In this document: positions 39,261-49,220 of the stretch, piece by piece | How the letters are laid out: every line of letters starts with the position of its first letter | How positions within the stretch are numbered: the stretch's first letter is position 1 | Source: Paracoccaceae bacterium | Lineage (GTDB): Bacteria; Pseudomonadota; Alphaproteobacteria; Rhodobacterales; Rhodobacteraceae | NCBI GenBank assembly: GCA_003567315.1 | Contig: PWZT01000037.1 | Span: forward strand, 62,001-126,000 | Length of the DNA: 64,000 bases | Direction of reading: 5' to 3' | The notes under the pieces: model-generated | The model's input: only the letters and a program-made list of their open reading frames with translations | What the model was told of the DNA's origin: nothing | Database searches by the model: none | Program-made: the position numbers and the translations under genes

Positions 39261-40667
39261 CCAGGCCGCCGCTTCAGCCGCATCTTGCGGCGAAAACCCC
39301 CGCGCGAGCAGCCCTGCAATCAGCCCCGCCAGCACATCCCCTGTGCCAGCCGTTGCCAGCCACGGCGCATGACGCTCGCGCAAGCTCGCATGCAGCGCCA
39401 CAGCGCCCTCGGGCGACGCGATGACAGTGTCGGCTCCCTTGTGCAGCACCACAGCACCGGCCTCCTGCGCCGCGCGTTGCGTGCGCTCCAGCTTGGAATG
39501 CTCTCCCCCCGCCAGATGCGGCCAGAGGCGCGCGAACTCGCCCGAATGCGGTGTCAGAACGCAATGCGCATGCAGCCGCGCCCGCAATTCGGGCCGCTCC
39601 GCGAGCAGGGTCAAGGCATCGGCATCCAGCACGGTCGGACGCCGCGCCTCCAAGGCAGCCGCAACAAGCTCCGCCTCGCGCTGGCCAAGCCCGAGCCCCG
39701 GGCCAAGGCAGAGGGCGTTGATCCTTTCGTCCGACAGAAACGCATGCAGGGTCTCGGCACCTGCGACGGGCGCCAGCATGATGGCATCGAGCCGCATCGC
39801 ATTTTCGATCAGCGCTGCCGGCGGGCATCCGAGCGTCACCAGCCCGGCCCCGACCCGCAACGCCGCGCGCGCCGCCAAGCGCCCGGCCCCGCCGCGCCCG
39901 ACGCCTCCAGCGAGCACCAGCGCATGACCATGGCTGAATTTATGACCGTCAGGCTTGGCGAAATATCCTGCAACGGGACGCGTGATTTCGCGCGCGACAG
40001 ACATGCCCGAGGGCGATTGCGCAAGCGCCTCGACGCGTTGGGCAAGCCCGATATCGACCACGCGCAACGCCCCCGAATACCCAGCCGCGGGCAAGAGATA
40101 ATGGCCCAGCTTGGGCGCCTGAAACGTCACTGTCAGATCCGCTCCGCGCGCGAGATATGGCGGCTCTGCAAGCACCGCACCGCTGTCGGAGGAGAGCCCC
40201 GAGAGGATGTCGACCGCAACGATCGGCGCCCCGACCTCCTGCGCGAGCGCGAGGGGTTGCCAGAGGTCGCGGGCGACAGCGCGCCCCAGCCCGGTGCCGA
40301 ACAAGGCATCGACCACGACCGCCCCCTCGACAAGTTCGGCCGACACGCTGTCCTCGACCCCCCCGATCGCGGCCCAGAGTTTCGCGTTTTCCTGCGCGTC
40401 AGGCGTTGCAGGCGGGATTGGCGCCCAGACAGAGACAATCCAGCCCTGTTTTGCCAAGAGCCGCGCGATGACATAGCCATCCCCGCCATTATTTCCGGGA
40501 CCGCACAAGACCAGCGCACGGCGTCGCGCGTCAGGCCAACGCGCCACGATCGCGCGCACGACCTCTTGTCCAGCGCGCTCCATCAGCGCGAGCCGCGTGA
40601 CCTCACCCGACTCGATAGCCGCCTCTTCAACGGCGCGCATTTGTGCAGATGAGAGTATTTCAGTCAT
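39165..40667 (-). CDS. nnr: Bifunctional NAD(P)H-hydrate epimerase / ADP-dependent dehydratase
   Basis: The 500-residue fusion repairs hydrated NAD(P)H. The N-terminal YjeF epimerase domain has MRAVEEAAIESG and CGPGNNGGDGYVIARLL. The C-terminal ribokinase-like dehydratase domain has SHGHALVLAGGVGRGGAGRLAARAAL and WLATAGTGDVLAGLIAGLLARG. The ATG at 40667 follows GGAGCGAC. The 3' end overlaps a Hint-like gene by 96 bases. Confidence 0.93.
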   Translation of the reverse strand: MTEILSSAQMRAVEEAAIESGEVTRLALMERAGQEVVRAIVARWPDARRRALVLCGPGNNGGDGYVIARLLAKQGWIVSVWAPIPPATPDAQENAKLWAAIGGVEDSVSAELVEGAVVVDALFGTGLGRAVARDLWQPLALAQEVGAPIVAVDILSGLSSDSGAVLAEPPYLARGADLTVTFQAPKLGHYLLPAAGYSGALRVVDIGLAQRVEALAQSPSGMSVAREITRPVAGYFAKPDGHKFSHGHALVLAGGVGRGGAGRLAARAALRVGAGLVTLGCPPAALIENAMRLDAIMLAPVAGAETLHAFLSDERINALCLGPGLGLGQREAELVAAALEARRPTVLDADALTLLAERPELRARLHAHCVLTPHSGEFARLWPHLAGGEHSKLERTQRAAQEAGAVVLHKGADTVIASPEGAVALHASLRERHAPWLATAGTGDVLAGLIAGLLARGFSPQDAAEAAAWLHVEAARAFGPGLIAEDLPELLPRVLADLGA

Positions 40668-40740
40668 TTTCGTCGCTCCAGAATTCATATTCTGCCCATT
40701 TTTTCATCCTTGCGACTGTTTTTTTTGCAATCAATCGCTT

Positions 40741-40763
40741 TGCACCGCGCCCGTGTAGGTGCA
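40741..40763. promoter_or_regulatory. Inverted repeat TGCACC-N11-GGTGCA upstream of glnB
   Basis: Perfect 6-base arms match the half-site of NtrC (TGCACC/GGTGCA), but the 11-base spacing is wider than the enteric 17-base site. It lies 90 bases before glnB. Nitrogen control is plausible, not shown. Confidence 0.4.
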
Positions 40764-40768
40764 GGTAA

Positions 40769-41191
<423 letters not shown>

Positions 41192-41249
41192 GCGCGTCAA
41201 TGCTCCGGGCTGTGGCCCAGAAAACTCTCCTAAACAAAAGGAACAGAAC

Positions 41250-42656
41250 ATGAGTTCAGCTGACGTTCTCAAACTGATGAAAGATGAAGATGTCGCCTAT
41301 CTCGACATCCGCTTCGTGGACCCGCGCGGCCGCATGCTGCATGTGACCATCGTCGGGGATCTCGTGGATGAGGATTTCCTCGAGGAAGGCTTCATGTTCG
41401 ACGGCTCCTCCGTGCCGGGCTGGAAGGGCATCGAGGCGTCGGACATGAAACTCGTGCTCGACACAGGCTCGGTCTATATCGACCCGTTCTATGCCGAAAA
41501 GACACTGGCGATCCACGCCTCCATCGTCGAGCCCGACACCAACGAGCCCTATGAGCGTGACCCGCGCGGCACGGCCGAGAAGGCGGAAGCCTATCTGAAA
41601 TCGACAGGCATCGGCGATGTGTCCTATTTCGGGCCCGAAGCCGAGTTCTTCGTCTTCGACAACGTCAAGTTCAGCGACAAATACAACAAGGTCGGCTACG
41701 AGATCGACGCCGAAGAGGCCGCCTGGAATACCGACACCGATTACGAGCATGGCAATTCCGGCCACCGTCCGGGCATCAAGGGTCATTACTTCGCCATGAA
41801 CCCGATCGACGCCAATCAGGACATGCGCTCGGAAATGCTGACGACCATGAAGGACATCGGCATGAAAGTGGACAAGCACCACACCGAGGTGGCGTCCGCG
41901 CAGCATGAACTCGGCCTGATCTTCAACTCGCTGACCAAGCAGGCCGACGAGTTGATGAAATACAAATACGTCATCAAGAACGTGGCCGATGCCTATGGCA
42001 AGACCGCAACCTTCATGCCCAAGCCCGTCAAGGGCGACAACGGCACTGGCATGCATGTGAACATGTCGATCTGGAAGGACGGCAAGCCGCTCTTTGCGGG
42101 CGACAAATATGCCGATCTGAGCCAGGAAGCGCTGTGGTTCATCGGTGGCGTTCTGAAGCACGCCAAGACCCTCAACGCCTTCACCAACCCCTCGACCAAC
42201 AGCTACAAGCGTCTGATCCCCGGCTTCGAGGCCCCCGTGCTGCGCGCCTATTCCGCTCGCAACCGCTCGGGCTGCATCCGGATCCCGTGGTCGGAAAGCC
42301 CCAAGGCCAAGCGCGTCGAGGCCCGTTTCCCGGACCCGTCCGCCAACCCCTATCTGGCCTTCGCCGCGCTTCTGATGGCTGGCATCGACGGGATCAAGAA
42401 CAAGATCGATCCCGGCCCGGCCTCGGACAAGGACCTCTACGATCTGCCGCCCGAAGAGCTGGAAGGCATCCCGACGGTCTGTGCATCGCTGCGCGAGGCG
42501 CTCGATTCGTTGGCGGCTGATCATGACTTCCTGCTCGCAGGCGATGTCTTCACCAAGGACCAGATCCAAGGCTACATGGACCTGAAATGGGAAGAGGTCT
42601 ATGCCTATGAGCACACCCCGCATCCGGTTGAATACACCATGTATTACAGCTGCTGA
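41250..42656 (+). CDS. glnA: Glutamine synthetase type I
   Basis: The 468-residue dodecameric enzyme assimilates ammonium. Motifs are FDGSSVPGWKGIEASDM, GPEAEFFVFD (metal site), GTGMHVNMSIWKDGKPLF, NRSGCIRIP and the adenylylation loop DKDLYDLPPEELEGIP with the target Tyr. The C-terminus EYTMYYSC is usual. It is the second gene of glnBA and is followed by a strong terminator. Confidence 0.98.
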   Translation: MSSADVLKLMKDEDVAYLDIRFVDPRGRMLHVTIVGDLVDEDFLEEGFMFDGSSVPGWKGIEASDMKLVLDTGSVYIDPFYAEKTLAIHASIVEPDTNEPYERDPRGTAEKAEAYLKSTGIGDVSYFGPEAEFFVFDNVKFSDKYNKVGYEIDAEEAAWNTDTDYEHGNSGHRPGIKGHYFAMNPIDANQDMRSEMLTTMKDIGMKVDKHHTEVASAQHELGLIFNSLTKQADELMKYKYVIKNVADAYGKTATFMPKPVKGDNGTGMHVNMSIWKDGKPLFAGDKYADLSQEALWFIGGVLKHAKTLNAFTNPSTNSYKRLIPGFEAPVLRAYSARNRSGCIRIPWSESPKAKRVEARFPDPSANPYLAFAALLMAGIDGIKNKIDPGPASDKDLYDLPPEELEGIPTVCASLREALDSLAADHDFLLAGDVFTKDQIQGYMDLKWEEVYAYEHTPHPVEYTMYYSC

Positions 42657-42678
42657 TCCGGATCGCTCTGAATGTCGA

Positions 42679-42705
42679 AGCCCCTGCCGCTGGCGGGGGC
42701 TTTTT
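42679..42705 (+). terminator. Rho-independent terminator after glnA
   Basis: AGCCCCTGCC and GGCGGGGGCT form a 10-pair stem with one G-U pair and a short loop, followed directly by TTTTT. Confidence 0.9.
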
Positions 42706-42940
42706 CAGTCGGGAGAACATGCTGGCGACGCTGCTCAACCATTTGACACCATTATGTTCAACGCATACTTATCCTCGCTAGCCCCTTTGCAACTCGCGGA
42801 GGCAAGCAAAGAATACCCGTTGAACGCGCCACGTTAGCGTCAAGACGGAACACAACGAGACAGAACGCGTATCGCGGGCTTGCAGTCGGATCCGGACTGC
42901 CGCGCTTTTGCCCGCCTGCGCGAGAACACAGGGGGTTTCC

Positions 42941-44344
42941 ATGACGATCCAGACACCGCTGAGCGATATTCGGTTCGACCCTGACGCAGACGGGGCCGGG
43001 TTTGATCCCGCGCTCATCGCCGTGGAAGTTGCGCGCCTGTTGAAGGAAAAGCAGGAAGACACGATCAAGGCGTTTGTTCAGAACCAGGAACTCGCCGATG
43101 TCGCGGCGCTGATCGAAGAACTCGATGAGGGCGATGATCTGGCCGTGATGGAAATGCTGCCCCAGCATGACCAAGCCGAATTGCTGGGCTATCTGCGCCC
43201 CAGCGCGCAGATCGAGATCGCGACCCGGGTCTCGCGCCGCAAGCTGGTCGCCCTGATGACCGCGATGAGCCATGACGAACGCGCGGATCTGTTCAAGCAA
43301 CTGGATGAGGTCGCGCAGGAAGCGATCCTGCCCGCGCTGTCGAAAGCCGAGCGCGAGGATCTGCGCAGGCTGGCGGCCTATGAGGAATGGACCGTGGGCT
43401 CGGTCATGACCTCGGATTATGCGACGCTCAAACCCGAGATGTCGTCGAGCGCCGCGATTGACGCCTTGCGGATGCAGGCGATCGAGGCTGAGACGATCTA
43501 CTACGCCTATATCATCGACGATGAGCGCAAACTCATCGGCGTCATCAGCCTGCGCGATCTGCTCACGGCGCGCCCGCGTCAGAAGGTCTCGGAATTGATG
43601 GATACCGAGCCTGTCTGGGTGCGCGCGGATGAAGAGCAGGAGGAAGCCGCGCGGGTGATCGCGCGTTATGACCTGCTGGCCGTGCCGGTTCTCGACAATA
43701 ATGACCGCCTCGTCGGAATCGTGACGGCCGATGACGCGATGGACGTCACGGAAGAGGAAACCACCGAGGATTTCTACAAGGGCGCGATGGTGCAACCCCT
43801 GGAGATTTCCGTCTCCGAAGCGACCATCGCGATGCTCTATCGGGCGCGGATATTCTGGCTCGTGTTGCTGGTCTTCGGCAATATCTTCTCGGGTGCGGGG
43901 ATCGCATATTTCGAGGATACCATCGCCGCGCATCTGTCGCTTCTGTTCTTCCTGCCCCTGCTGATCGCCTCGGGCGGAAATGCTGGCACGCAATCCGCCA
44001 CCTTGATGGTGCGCGCGCTTGCGACCGGCGATGTGCGGGTGAGTGATTTCGGCCGTCTGATGACGCGTGAGATCGTGATTGCACTGGCTCTGGGCCTGAC
44101 CATGGCCGTCGCTGTCTCCCTGATCGGGGTCTGGCGCGGTGGTACCGAGATCGCGCTGGTCGTGGCGCTTGCCATGGTGAGCATCGTGATCATGGGCGCG
44201 CTGATCGGCATGTCGCTGCCTTTCATCTTCTCGCGGTTTGACAGGGATCCCGCGGCCGCGTCCGGCCCGCTGGTGACGTCGATTGCGGATGTGCTGGGCG
44301 TGTTGATCTATTTCACCATCGCCGCGCAATTGCTGGGGCTCTGA
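42941..44344 (+). CDS. mgtE: Magnesium transporter MgtE
   Basis: The 467-residue protein has the three MgtE parts: a cytosolic N-domain (about 30-140, LSKAEREDLRRLAAYEEWTVGSVMT at its end), a CBS pair (TIYYAYIIDDERKLIGVISLRDLL and LLAVPVLDNNDRLVGIVTADDAMDV) and five membrane helices from residue about 305, with the pore-type segment LLIASGGNAGTQSATLMVRALATGD. It gates Mg2+ uptake by sensing internal Mg2+. AGGGGGT precedes ATG 42941. Confidence 0.95.
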   Translation: MTIQTPLSDIRFDPDADGAGFDPALIAVEVARLLKEKQEDTIKAFVQNQELADVAALIEELDEGDDLAVMEMLPQHDQAELLGYLRPSAQIEIATRVSRRKLVALMTAMSHDERADLFKQLDEVAQEAILPALSKAEREDLRRLAAYEEWTVGSVMTSDYATLKPEMSSSAAIDALRMQAIEAETIYYAYIIDDERKLIGVISLRDLLTARPRQKVSELMDTEPVWVRADEEQEEAARVIARYDLLAVPVLDNNDRLVGIVTADDAMDVTEEETTEDFYKGAMVQPLEISVSEATIAMLYRARIFWLVLLVFGNIFSGAGIAYFEDTIAAHLSLLFFLPLLIASGGNAGTQSATLMVRALATGDVRVSDFGRLMTREIVIALALGLTMAVAVSLIGVWRGGTEIALVVALAMVSIVIMGALIGMSLPFIFSRFDRDPAAASGPLVTSIADVLGVLIYFTIAAQLLGL

Positions 44345-44413
44345 GCGGCTTGCAATTTCGCCCTCTTGCGATTACCCGACGCGGGTAAAAGCACGCGGCA
44401 TATGAGGCATGAC

Positions 44414-45496
44414 ATGGACGCGATACCCGAGCTTCGCGAGAAATATCTGCAAGCGATTGCCGCTGCCGCTGATATGGACGCGCTCGAGGCGCTGCGCGTG
44501 GCAGCACTTGGCAAGAAAGGCGAGATCAGCCTGAAGATGCGCGCGCTCGGACAGATGAGCGCCGAGGAGCGTCAGGTCGCGGGGCCAGCCCTCAACGGCT
44601 TGAAGGCCGAGATCGATGCGGCGCTGAAGGCCCGGCGCGCTGCGCTCGAAGACGCGATGCTCGAGGAGCGGCTCAAGGCCGAGTGGCTGGATGTCACCCT
44701 GCCGGGGCGTCCGCGCCCCGCCGGAACGATCCATCCGGTCAGCCAGGTGATGGAAGAGCTGACCGCCATCTTCGCAGATATGGGGTTTTCCGTAGCCGAG
44801 GGGCCGCAGATCGAATCCGACTGGTATAATTTCGACGCCCTCAACATCGCCCCCGAGCACCCCGCGCGGCAGGAGCATGACACCTTCTTCATGCACCGCG
44901 CAGAAGGGGATAACCGCCCGCCCCATGTCCTGCGCACGCATACCTCGCCTGTCCAGATCCGCGCGATGCAGGCGCAGGGCGCGCCCTTGCGCGTGATCGC
45001 GCCGGGTCGCGTTTACCGCATGGATATGGACCAGACTCACACGCCGATGTTTCATCAGGTCGAGGGGCTCGCGATCGACCGCGACATCACCATGGCACAG
45101 CTCAAATGGACGCTCGAGGAATTTTGCCGCGCCTTTTTCGAGGTCGATCAGGTCGAACTGCGCTTCCGCGCTTCGCATTTCCCCTTCACCGAACCCTCGG
45201 CGGAGGTCGATATCCGCTGCTCCTGGGAGGGCGGCCAGCTCAAGATCGGCGAAGGCAATGACTGGATGGAAATCCTGGGCTCGGGCATGGTGCATCCGCA
45301 TGTCCTGCGCGCGGGCGGGATCGACCCGGATCAGTGGCAGGGCTTTGCTTTCGGCATGGGGATCGACCGCATCGCGATGCTGAAATACGGCATCCCCGAC
45401 CTGCGCGCCTTTTTCGAGTCCGACCTGCGCTGGCTGCGCCATTACGGCTTCGCAGCCCTCGACCAGCCCTCGCTCGCCGCTGGCCTCAGCCGCTGA
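44414..45496 (+). CDS. pheS: Phenylalanine-tRNA ligase alpha subunit
   Basis: The 360-residue class II synthetase subunit has an N-terminal coiled coil (about 1-85), then motif 1 region [19 protein letters not shown], motif 2 [29 protein letters not shown] and motif 3 [29 protein letters not shown] sits 6 bases before ATG 44414; ATG 44402 is an alternative. The beta subunit gene pheT is not adjacent and not found elsewhere in the window. Confidence 0.96.
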   Translation: MDAIPELREKYLQAIAAAADMDALEALRVAALGKKGEISLKMRALGQMSAEERQVAGPALNGLKAEIDAALKARRAALEDAMLEERLKAEWLDVTLPGRPRPAGTIHPVSQVMEELTAIFADMGFSVAEGPQIESDWYNFDALNIAPEHPARQEHDTFFMHRAEGDNRPPHVLRTHTSPVQIRAMQAQGAPLRVIAPGRVYRMDMDQTHTPMFHQVEGLAIDRDITMAQLKWTLEEFCRAFFEVDQVELRFRASHFPFTEPSAEVDIRCSWEGGQLKIGEGNDWMEILGSGMVHPHVLRAGGIDPDQWQGFAFGMGIDRIAMLKYGIPDLRAFFESDLRWLRHYGFAALDQPSLAAGLSR

Positions 45497-45806
45497 TCAG
45501 CTTGCCCCAGACGACTCACGAAAGGGGTGAGCCCGCCTTGTGCCCAGAGGGGAGCCGCTGAATATGCGTCAGTGTTGTGATCCCGGCATTCTCGATCTCC
45601 GGGACTATCGTGGCCCAGTTGCAACGCGATCCCCGATCGGTCTCGAGGCACTCTGCAGGCCATCTGGGCTGGGCGCATGTTTCACCCCCTCCTTGCCGAA
45701 GTCTGCTACCAGACCATGCGCAAGACGCCGGGGCTTGCAACTGTAGAAGTCCGGATCGCCATCCCATGCGATAGGCTACGGCAGGCCCGCCGGCGATCAC
45801 AAGGCG
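45497..45806. other. Intergenic region after pheS, 310 bases
   Basis: No gene is supported. Short ORFs exist on both strands, but their composition is unlike that of neighbouring genes and they have no ribosome site. No hairpin with a T-tract was seen. Confidence 0.6.
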
Positions 45807-46604
45807 CTATCTCTGCACGGCTGCGGCCAGCGTGGTGATCGGCACATCCTCGCTGCTTGTCACCACGACATAGTTCAGGCTATCGCTGCTCCAATAGGCC
45901 ATATGCTCATCCTGCACTCTGGCGACCCGCAACGCGTGGTCGGATTGTGTCGCTTCGCGCGGTGTCATCGAGACCGTCACCCTCTGGTCGTCGGGGTTGC
46001 GATAATAGAACACCGCAACAGGTACCTCATCAACCACCATGAGGCGCGCAGATTCCACCTGATACCCGAGCCGCTCCAATTGCGGGCTGTCGATGCGCTG
46101 CTGCATCTCTGCCGACAGCCAGGCCAGCGCGTCGTCCATCTGATCGCCGGGGAACTCGGCGCTCTCATGGGCGGCGAGCATGTAGGAATAATGCCCGGCC
46201 AGCGTCTGACTGACAAAAGCGGGATAGGCGCCATTCACCATTGAAGCGCCGCGGTCATAGACGGCATGCGCCCCCCATCCCGCGGCAAAAATGACCACGC
46301 TGGCAGCGATTTGCCGCACGCCCGGCCCATTGAGCACCGCCCAGCGCCGGCGACGCTGGAGCTTCTGCGCCAGTTGACGCTCCAGCGCCTCGATACGCAG
46401 ATTGGCGGGCTGAGCATCGGCCGAGCGGGCCGCGCCGTGGATCACATTGTCGAAATGGCGCCATTGCGCCACAGCGTCGCGAGCATCGGCATCACGCGCA
46501 AGCCGCGCCTCGACCTCGGCCACTTTTTCGGGGGGCAAGGTGCCATCCACATATGCCATCAGGTCAATATCCGGTACCGGTTCCCTGTCTTCGGCCTTGG
46601 TCAT
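45807..46604 (-). CDS. Anti-sigma factor, membrane anchored
   Basis: The 265-residue protein has an N-terminal cytosolic anti-sigma part (DIDLMAYVDGTLPPEKVAEVEARLARDADARDAVAQWR), one membrane helix (IAASVVIFAAGWGAHAVYD, about 98-116) and a periplasmic C-domain that may sense envelope state. No CHCC zinc motif is seen. Its start overlaps the stop of the sigma gene (ATGA), the standard sigma/anti-sigma pairing, so it most likely sequesters that sigma factor. Confidence 0.88.
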   Translation of the reverse strand: MTKAEDREPVPDIDLMAYVDGTLPPEKVAEVEARLARDADARDAVAQWRHFDNVIHGAARSADAQPANLRIEALERQLAQKLQRRRRWAVLNGPGVRQIAASVVIFAAGWGAHAVYDRGASMVNGAYPAFVSQTLAGHYSYMLAAHESAEFPGDQMDDALAWLSAEMQQRIDSPQLERLGYQVESARLMVVDEVPVAVFYYRNPDDQRVTVSMTPREATQSDHALRVARVQDEHMAYWSSDSLNYVVVTSSEDVPITTLAAAVQR

Positions 46605-47116
46605 GCGTCGCCCTCCTTGCGTTGCATCAATGTCAGTTTTCCGCTCGCCACCCCCTGTACGATCCGACGCAGTGCCGCACGTCCGCGCCCCAGCCGGGAC
46701 ATGAATGTCCCCAGCGGCACATCGAGCGTGCGCGCGGCCTCGGCATAGCTCATCTCGCGCAGAGCCACGAGAATGATCGGCATGCGCTGCGCCTCGGGCA
46801 GTTGATCCAGCGCGCCCAGCACCTGTTTCAACTCAAGCTGCGTGTGCTGACAGTCCCGTGCCAAAGGATCAGGGAGATCGGCGGCAGCATCCGCCCGGGT
46901 CTTGGCGCGACGCAGGTCGCTGATATGCGTGTTGTGCAGAATGCGGAACAACCAGGGCCGCAGATCCGTGCCATGCTGGAACGTATCCGCCTTGGCAATC
47001 GCCTTGACCAGTGTTTCCTGCACCAGATCATCGGCGGCGACAGGATCGCGGGTCAGCACCAGCGCGTAGCGGCGCAGGCTGGCAACATGAGTATGCAGTT
47101 CGGATTTCAGGCTCAT
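46601..47116 (-). CDS. ECF-type RNA polymerase sigma factor
   Basis: The 171-residue sigma70-family protein has region 2 (LRRYALVLTRDPVAADDLVQETLVKAI, RPWLFRILHNTHISDLRR) and region 4 (LDQLPEAQRMPIILVALREMSYAEAARTLDVPLGTFMSRLGRGRAAL). It lacks regions 1 and 3, as ECF factors do. I chose ATG 47116 (MSLKSELHTHVASL); the ORF-track start adds 30 residues without family character. It leads an operon with its anti-sigma factor. Confidence 0.92.
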   Translation of the reverse strand: MSLKSELHTHVASLRRYALVLTRDPVAADDLVQETLVKAIAKADTFQHGTDLRPWLFRILHNTHISDLRRAKTRADAAADLPDPLARDCQHTQLELKQVLGALDQLPEAQRMPIILVALREMSYAEAARTLDVPLGTFMSRLGRGRAALRRIVQGVASGKLTLMQRKEGDA

Positions 47117-47145
47117 CGCACCATCCGTGATGTCGTTTTGCACCA

Positions 47146-47173
47146 AATACGCGCGACTCTGGAGTTTCATCCG
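47146..47173 (-). promoter_or_regulatory. Possible ECF-type promoter for the sigma operon
   Basis: On the minus strand CGGATG is followed after 16 bases by CGTATT, about 30 bases before the sigma start codon. The -10 form (CGT-rich) and spacing resemble ECF promoters, so autoregulation is possible. The match is weak at -35. Confidence 0.3.
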
Positions 47174-47265
47174 AAAAAATTCATGGCGTTTTCGTTTTTT
47201 CGGCACAGGCGCAGGGATGAAGGCCGCGCCTGATGCGTTCTTCCTGACATAGACAGGAGGTTGAG

Positions 47266-48261
47266 ATGGCGAATGAACTGATCATCCGGCCGCAAGTACC
47301 CGCCAAGCGGCCCCGGGCAAGCGTGCCCGGGCTGGTGTTCGGCTCCAGCCCGCGGGTAATCGTGAAGCGCAGCGTGCTGTATCTGGCAGCGATTCTGGTG
47401 CTCTATTTCGGGGTCATCGGCAATTTGATGCACCGCATCGACGCTGATCTGGACTTCACGCCACCCGCGCCGATCGAAGGTGGCAGCCATGCGGTGAACA
47501 TGGCCGAGGCGCTGATCAAGCGCGAGACGGTCGAGAACCGCTGGACGGCGAATGACCCGTTCTTCTTCCCCACCGGGTTTCTGGACAACATGCCGAATTA
47601 CCAGCGCGGGATGATGCGTGCGATCAGCCGCTTCACCATGGAGCTGGAAAACCAGATCGGACGGTTGCGTGGATCCTCGGCCATCGACCGCGACCTCGAG
47701 CGCGCGGTTGGCTTGCTTCAGTTCCCGACGGATGTGTGGATGTTCGACTTCGACCAGTCGTTCCTGCCGATCCAGCCCGCCGACACGCAGTTTGAAGCCG
47801 CCGCGCGCGCCTTGCGCGCGTTCAATACCCGGGTGTCGCTGGGCATGGCCGTGTTCGAGACGCGCCCCGACGCGCTGGCGCTGACGGTCGAACGGATGGC
47901 CGGAGAGCTTGGCTCGCGCGCGGCGATCGTGGATGATCATGTCAGCGGCGATGGCTTCATCATCGACTTCGTGTCCGATGACATCTTCTACTTCAACAAG
48001 GGGATGGCCTATGCGTCATATCTTCTGCTACGCGAGTTGGGGCAGGATTTCGAGACGGTGATCCGGGCCCAGGGCCTGACCAGAGTCTGGCAGCAAGCAC
48101 TGGACAGTCTGCGCCTGGCCTCGCAGCAGCAGCCGCTGATCGTGCTCAACAGCTCGGGCGCGAACAGCTTCTTTGCCAATCATCTGCACTTGCAGGGGTT
48201 CTATCTCAAGCGCGCGATCCTGCAACTCGACGAGATCGCCCGTGTGATCCGCGCCAACTGA
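47266..48261 (+). CDS. DUF2333 family membrane protein
   Basis: The 331-residue protein has one N-terminal membrane helix (VLYLAAILVLYFGVIGNLM, about 37-55) and a long periplasmic part with GGSHAVNMAEALIKRETVENRWTANDPFFFP and AYASYLLLRELGQDF, the pattern I associate with DUF2333. CAGGAGG precedes the ATG. It stands alone between the sigma operon and a terminator. Function unknown. Confidence 0.85.
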   Translation: MANELIIRPQVPAKRPRASVPGLVFGSSPRVIVKRSVLYLAAILVLYFGVIGNLMHRIDADLDFTPPAPIEGGSHAVNMAEALIKRETVENRWTANDPFFFPTGFLDNMPNYQRGMMRAISRFTMELENQIGRLRGSSAIDRDLERAVGLLQFPTDVWMFDFDQSFLPIQPADTQFEAAARALRAFNTRVSLGMAVFETRPDALALTVERMAGELGSRAAIVDDHVSGDGFIIDFVSDDIFYFNKGMAYASYLLLRELGQDFETVIRAQGLTRVWQQALDSLRLASQQQPLIVLNSSGANSFFANHLHLQGFYLKRAILQLDEIARVIRAN

Positions 48262-48284
48262 GCTGCGCCAGATCAACTGACCAT

Positions 48285-48313
48285 CGCCCCGGCCCTGCAG
48301 GCCGGGGCGTTTT
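48285..48313 (+). terminator. Rho-independent terminator after the DUF2333 gene
   Basis: A perfect 10-base inverted repeat (CGCCCCGGCC / GGCCGGGGCG) with a 5-base loop is followed by TTTT. Confidence 0.85.
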
Positions 48314-48806
48314 CCTGCCTGCGGCGGCGCTACACACTGCACGCTTGTCTGCCGCGCAATCGGGCGGGCCCGGGCGACAGGCGGGATGGCTCAACAGGTA
48401 ATGCCACACCCTTGGCGCATCACATCTGAAGCCGTGACCGAACCGCCCGCCATGTGGCCGACATCGGTCACCGGCATGGAGACGCAGGCCAGGCGGGTGT
48501 GTTGCGATGGCGATCATCTTGCGCGGCGCGCATTTGCGATCGCTCGAACGGCGCCTTGATCCGCAACGCGAACAGGCTGCGCGATGGGAAATCATATCGT
48601 TGCGATGGCACGAACGCCCGATCAATCGGACGCGACCCGGCCTCATCGCCGGCAAAGGGCGTGCGGGGATGTGGTGAGAACAGATAAGCGGATGCGCTTG
48701 GAAAGGTGAGGCATCAGGTTCTTGCAGATCTGCGCGAGGCTGGGCCTCGATCAGCTTGCGCAGCCTCTCACTGGCGTTCCCCAAGCAAGCCGCACAACAG
48801 GGCACG
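48314..48806. other. Non-coding stretch, 493 bases
   Basis: The stretch lies between two terminators facing each other. Long ORFs from the track cross it but have no ribosome site, are rich in Arg and Cys, and match nothing I know. No RNA gene was recognised. Confidence 0.55.
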
Positions 48807-48835
48807 AAAAAGGCCGGGTCAAATCTGACCCGGCC
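48807..48835 (-). terminator. Rho-independent terminator for the DUF1127-like gene
   Basis: Read on the minus strand, GGCCGGGTC and GACCCGGCC form a perfect 9-base stem with a 6-base loop followed by TTTTT. It lies 22 bases after the gene at 48858. Confidence 0.88.
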
Positions 48836-48857
48836 CTTGCACCGCGTTGCGGCCATT

Positions 48858-49220
48858 CTATTCCGCCGCGATGGCGTGATAATCGCCCCGCTGGCCGCGG
48901 CGCTGATCCTCAAGGGCCGCTTCGTCATCCTGATCCTCGACGATACGCAGCACCTCCATGCAGATCCGGGCGTCCTGGCGCGCCCGCTCCGCCAAATCCT
49001 CGACATCCATCCCCAGCGTGGCACGCGAGAATCCGAGCCGGTTCAGTTGCCGCTCGTTGAGCCGCAGCAGGCAAGCCGTCACAACACTCAGGTCGCGCTC
49101 TTCGAGCCACCGCTCATAGGCGTCACGCTCACGATGGATGATGCGGCCCCAGAGTCCGATCAGACCATCGTTGCGGCGCTTGGACAGAACGGGGCTTGGC
49201 ACATTCGCAGTCATCGTCAT
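48858..49220 (-). CDS. Small protein with DUF1127/YjiS-like segment
   Basis: The 120-residue protein has WGRIIHRERDAYERWLEERD then LLRLNERQLNRLGFSRATLGMDVEDLAERARQ, which resembles the short DUF1127 motif (a helix with LSDxxLxDIGxSR). The tail is acidic and Gln-rich. GGAGG lies 5 bases before ATG 49220; the 89-residue ORF extension is rejected. It has its own terminator and is divergent from the OLD-type ATPase. DUF1127 proteins have been linked to RNA or phosphate responses; nothing specific can be claimed here. Confidence 0.65.
   Translation of the reverse strand: MTMTANVPSPVLSKRRNDGLIGLWGRIIHRERDAYERWLEERDLSVVTACLLRLNERQLNRLGFSRATLGMDVEDLAERARQDARICMEVLRIVEDQDDEAALEDQRRGQRGDYHAIAAE

Noticed and set aside
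45516-45800. 94-residue minus-strand ORF after pheS
   Set aside because: No ribosome site and no recognisable family; composition is unlike real genes here.
48206-49024. 272-residue minus-strand ORF
   Set aside because: It crosses two strong terminators and has no ribosome site, and its sequence is Arg/Cys-rich noise.
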